From CAYWMD01 sp964458575 (GTDB lineage: Bacteria > Verrucomicrobiota > Verrucomicrobiia > Limisphaerales > JADLHS01), in the NCBI GenBank assembly GCA_964458575.1, contig CAYWMD010000025.1, positions 1 through 64,000 of the forward strand: DNA of 64,000 nucleotides, given 5' to 3'. The notes beneath the pieces are model-generated. The model had not been told where the DNA came from. It searched no databases and was given only the letters and a program-made list of their open reading frames with translations. Position 1 is the first letter of the stretch, and every line of letters starts with the position of its first letter. Shown piece by piece: positions 63,613 through 64,000 of this stretch. Made by a program: the position numbers and the translations under genes.

Positions 63613-64000
63613 ATGATCAAGCGCCTTACCGCCCTCGCCTTCCTCGCCACCGTCGCGCTCCGCCCCTTCGCGGCGGACACACCTTCGCGCCCCAACCTCA
63701 TTTTCATCCTCGCCGATGACCTGGGTATTCCCGGCATCGGCTGCTATGGCGGGGAATTCAAAACGCCGAACATTGACGCGCTGGCGGTGGGTGGCGTGCG
63801 CTTCGAGCATTGTTACGCCGCGCCGTTGTGTGCGCCGTCGCGGGCGCTGTGCATGACCGGGCGCTACGCTTTTCGCACGGGTGTGGTCAACAACGGCACG
63901 GGTGCGGCCGCCACGCCGCAGAAAGAGGTTTGCATCGCCAAGACGCTCCAGCAGGCCGGCTACGCCACCGCCGTCGCGGGCAAGTGGCGGCAACTGAGTT
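63613..64000 (+). CDS. Sulfatase, N-terminal part (continues past the window)
   Basis: 129 residues visible. A signal peptide runs to about FAADTPS. RPNLIFILADDLG carries the metal-binding Asp35 and Asp36. The motif LCAPSRALCMTGR contains Cys73 in the CxPSR context, which is converted to formylglycine by sulfatase-maturating enzyme. It is a type I sulfatase, likely acting on sulfated polysaccharides or sulfate esters in the periplasm. Immediate proximity to the oxidoreductase gene implies a shared sugar pathway. The C-terminal part and substrate class are beyond the edge. Confidence 0.95.
   Translation, partial: MIKRLTALAFLATVALRPFAADTPSRPNLIFILADDLGIPGIGCYGGEFKTPNIDALAVGGVRFEHCYAAPLCAPSRALCMTGRYAFRTGVVNNGTGAAATPQKEVCIAKTLQQAGYATAVAGKWRQLS

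Overview
This 64 kb, GC-rich window is chromosomal and looks like a Verrucomicrobiota bacterium, most likely of the Pedosphaera/Limisphaerales type. The lineage call is inference. It rests on a GloVer-repeat secreted protein, surface proteins that share a C-terminal domain ending in an F-[FH]-R-L motif, a five-gene type IV pilus-like operon resembling the Amuc_1098-1102 region of Akkermansia, a PEP-CTERM protein, lipoprotein and Tat-type enzymes for sugar use, a sulfatase, and many palindromic repeats placed between and inside genes. No tRNA, rRNA, CRISPR array, prophage or complete insertion sequence is visible.

Layout. 1-3.0 kb: three secreted proteins on the minus strand. 3.4-7.6 kb: glycerol kinase, glycerol-3-phosphate dehydrogenase and a Tat-type amidohydrolase. 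7.6-12.7 kb: an esterase whose N-terminal region is crossed by a repeat hairpin, then a 1190-residue HYR/Ig-like surface protein. 12.8-14.6 kb: only the C-terminal half of carbamoyl-phosphate synthase large subunit. 14.6-18.8 kb: a tightly overlapping minus-strand operon of membrane protein, PadR regulator, VIT/vWA PEP-CTERM protein and HEAT-like protein, with a visible promoter and operator. 18.8-25.8 kb: a small membrane protein, a fatty acid desaturase, a GH130 enzyme, a Cys-rich unknown, an RRM protein and a GT4 fusion. 26.0-29.7 kb: a membrane pyrophosphatase and RuvB. 29.7-36.5 kb: the pilus-like operon (secretin, PilM/N fusion, PilO-like, PilP/GspC-like, PilB). 36.6-40.5 kb: smpB, rpoZ, a polyprenyl synthase, a zinc-ribbon protein and hisD. 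40.5-41.5 kb: nearly 1 kb with no convincing gene. 41.5-48 kb: a polytopic membrane protein, pyrF, a DUF1080 protein, a TIM-barrel protein, and an anti-sigma/sigma/STN-domain group. 48-51.4 kb: a beta-propeller/phosphoesterase lipoprotein and a Sel1 protein. 51.5-55.4 kb: fabG-acpP-fabF-deoA. 55.4-56.8 kb: a DUF559 nuclease module flanked by a partial duplication of the fabG 5' end, then an SLBB-like secreted protein. 56.8-64 kb: two sodium/solute symporters (one with a 41-residue companion), a lipoprotein aldose epimerase, a Gfo/Idh/MocA oxidoreductase and the start of a sulfatase.

How the parts fit. Housekeeping genes (pyrimidine, histidine and fatty acid synthesis, recombination, trans-translation, RNA polymerase omega) alternate with genes for a carbohydrate-degrading, surface-active way of life. 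The most distinctive feature beyond the genes is the repeats. At least four unrelated palindromic families occur as inverted doublets with variable spacers, and further repeat elements lie inside deoA and around the DUF559 gene. The best candidates for something little described are the DUF559/repeat/fabG-duplication module, the PadR-VIT/vWA-PEP-CTERM operon, and the sigma/anti-sigma/STN triad.
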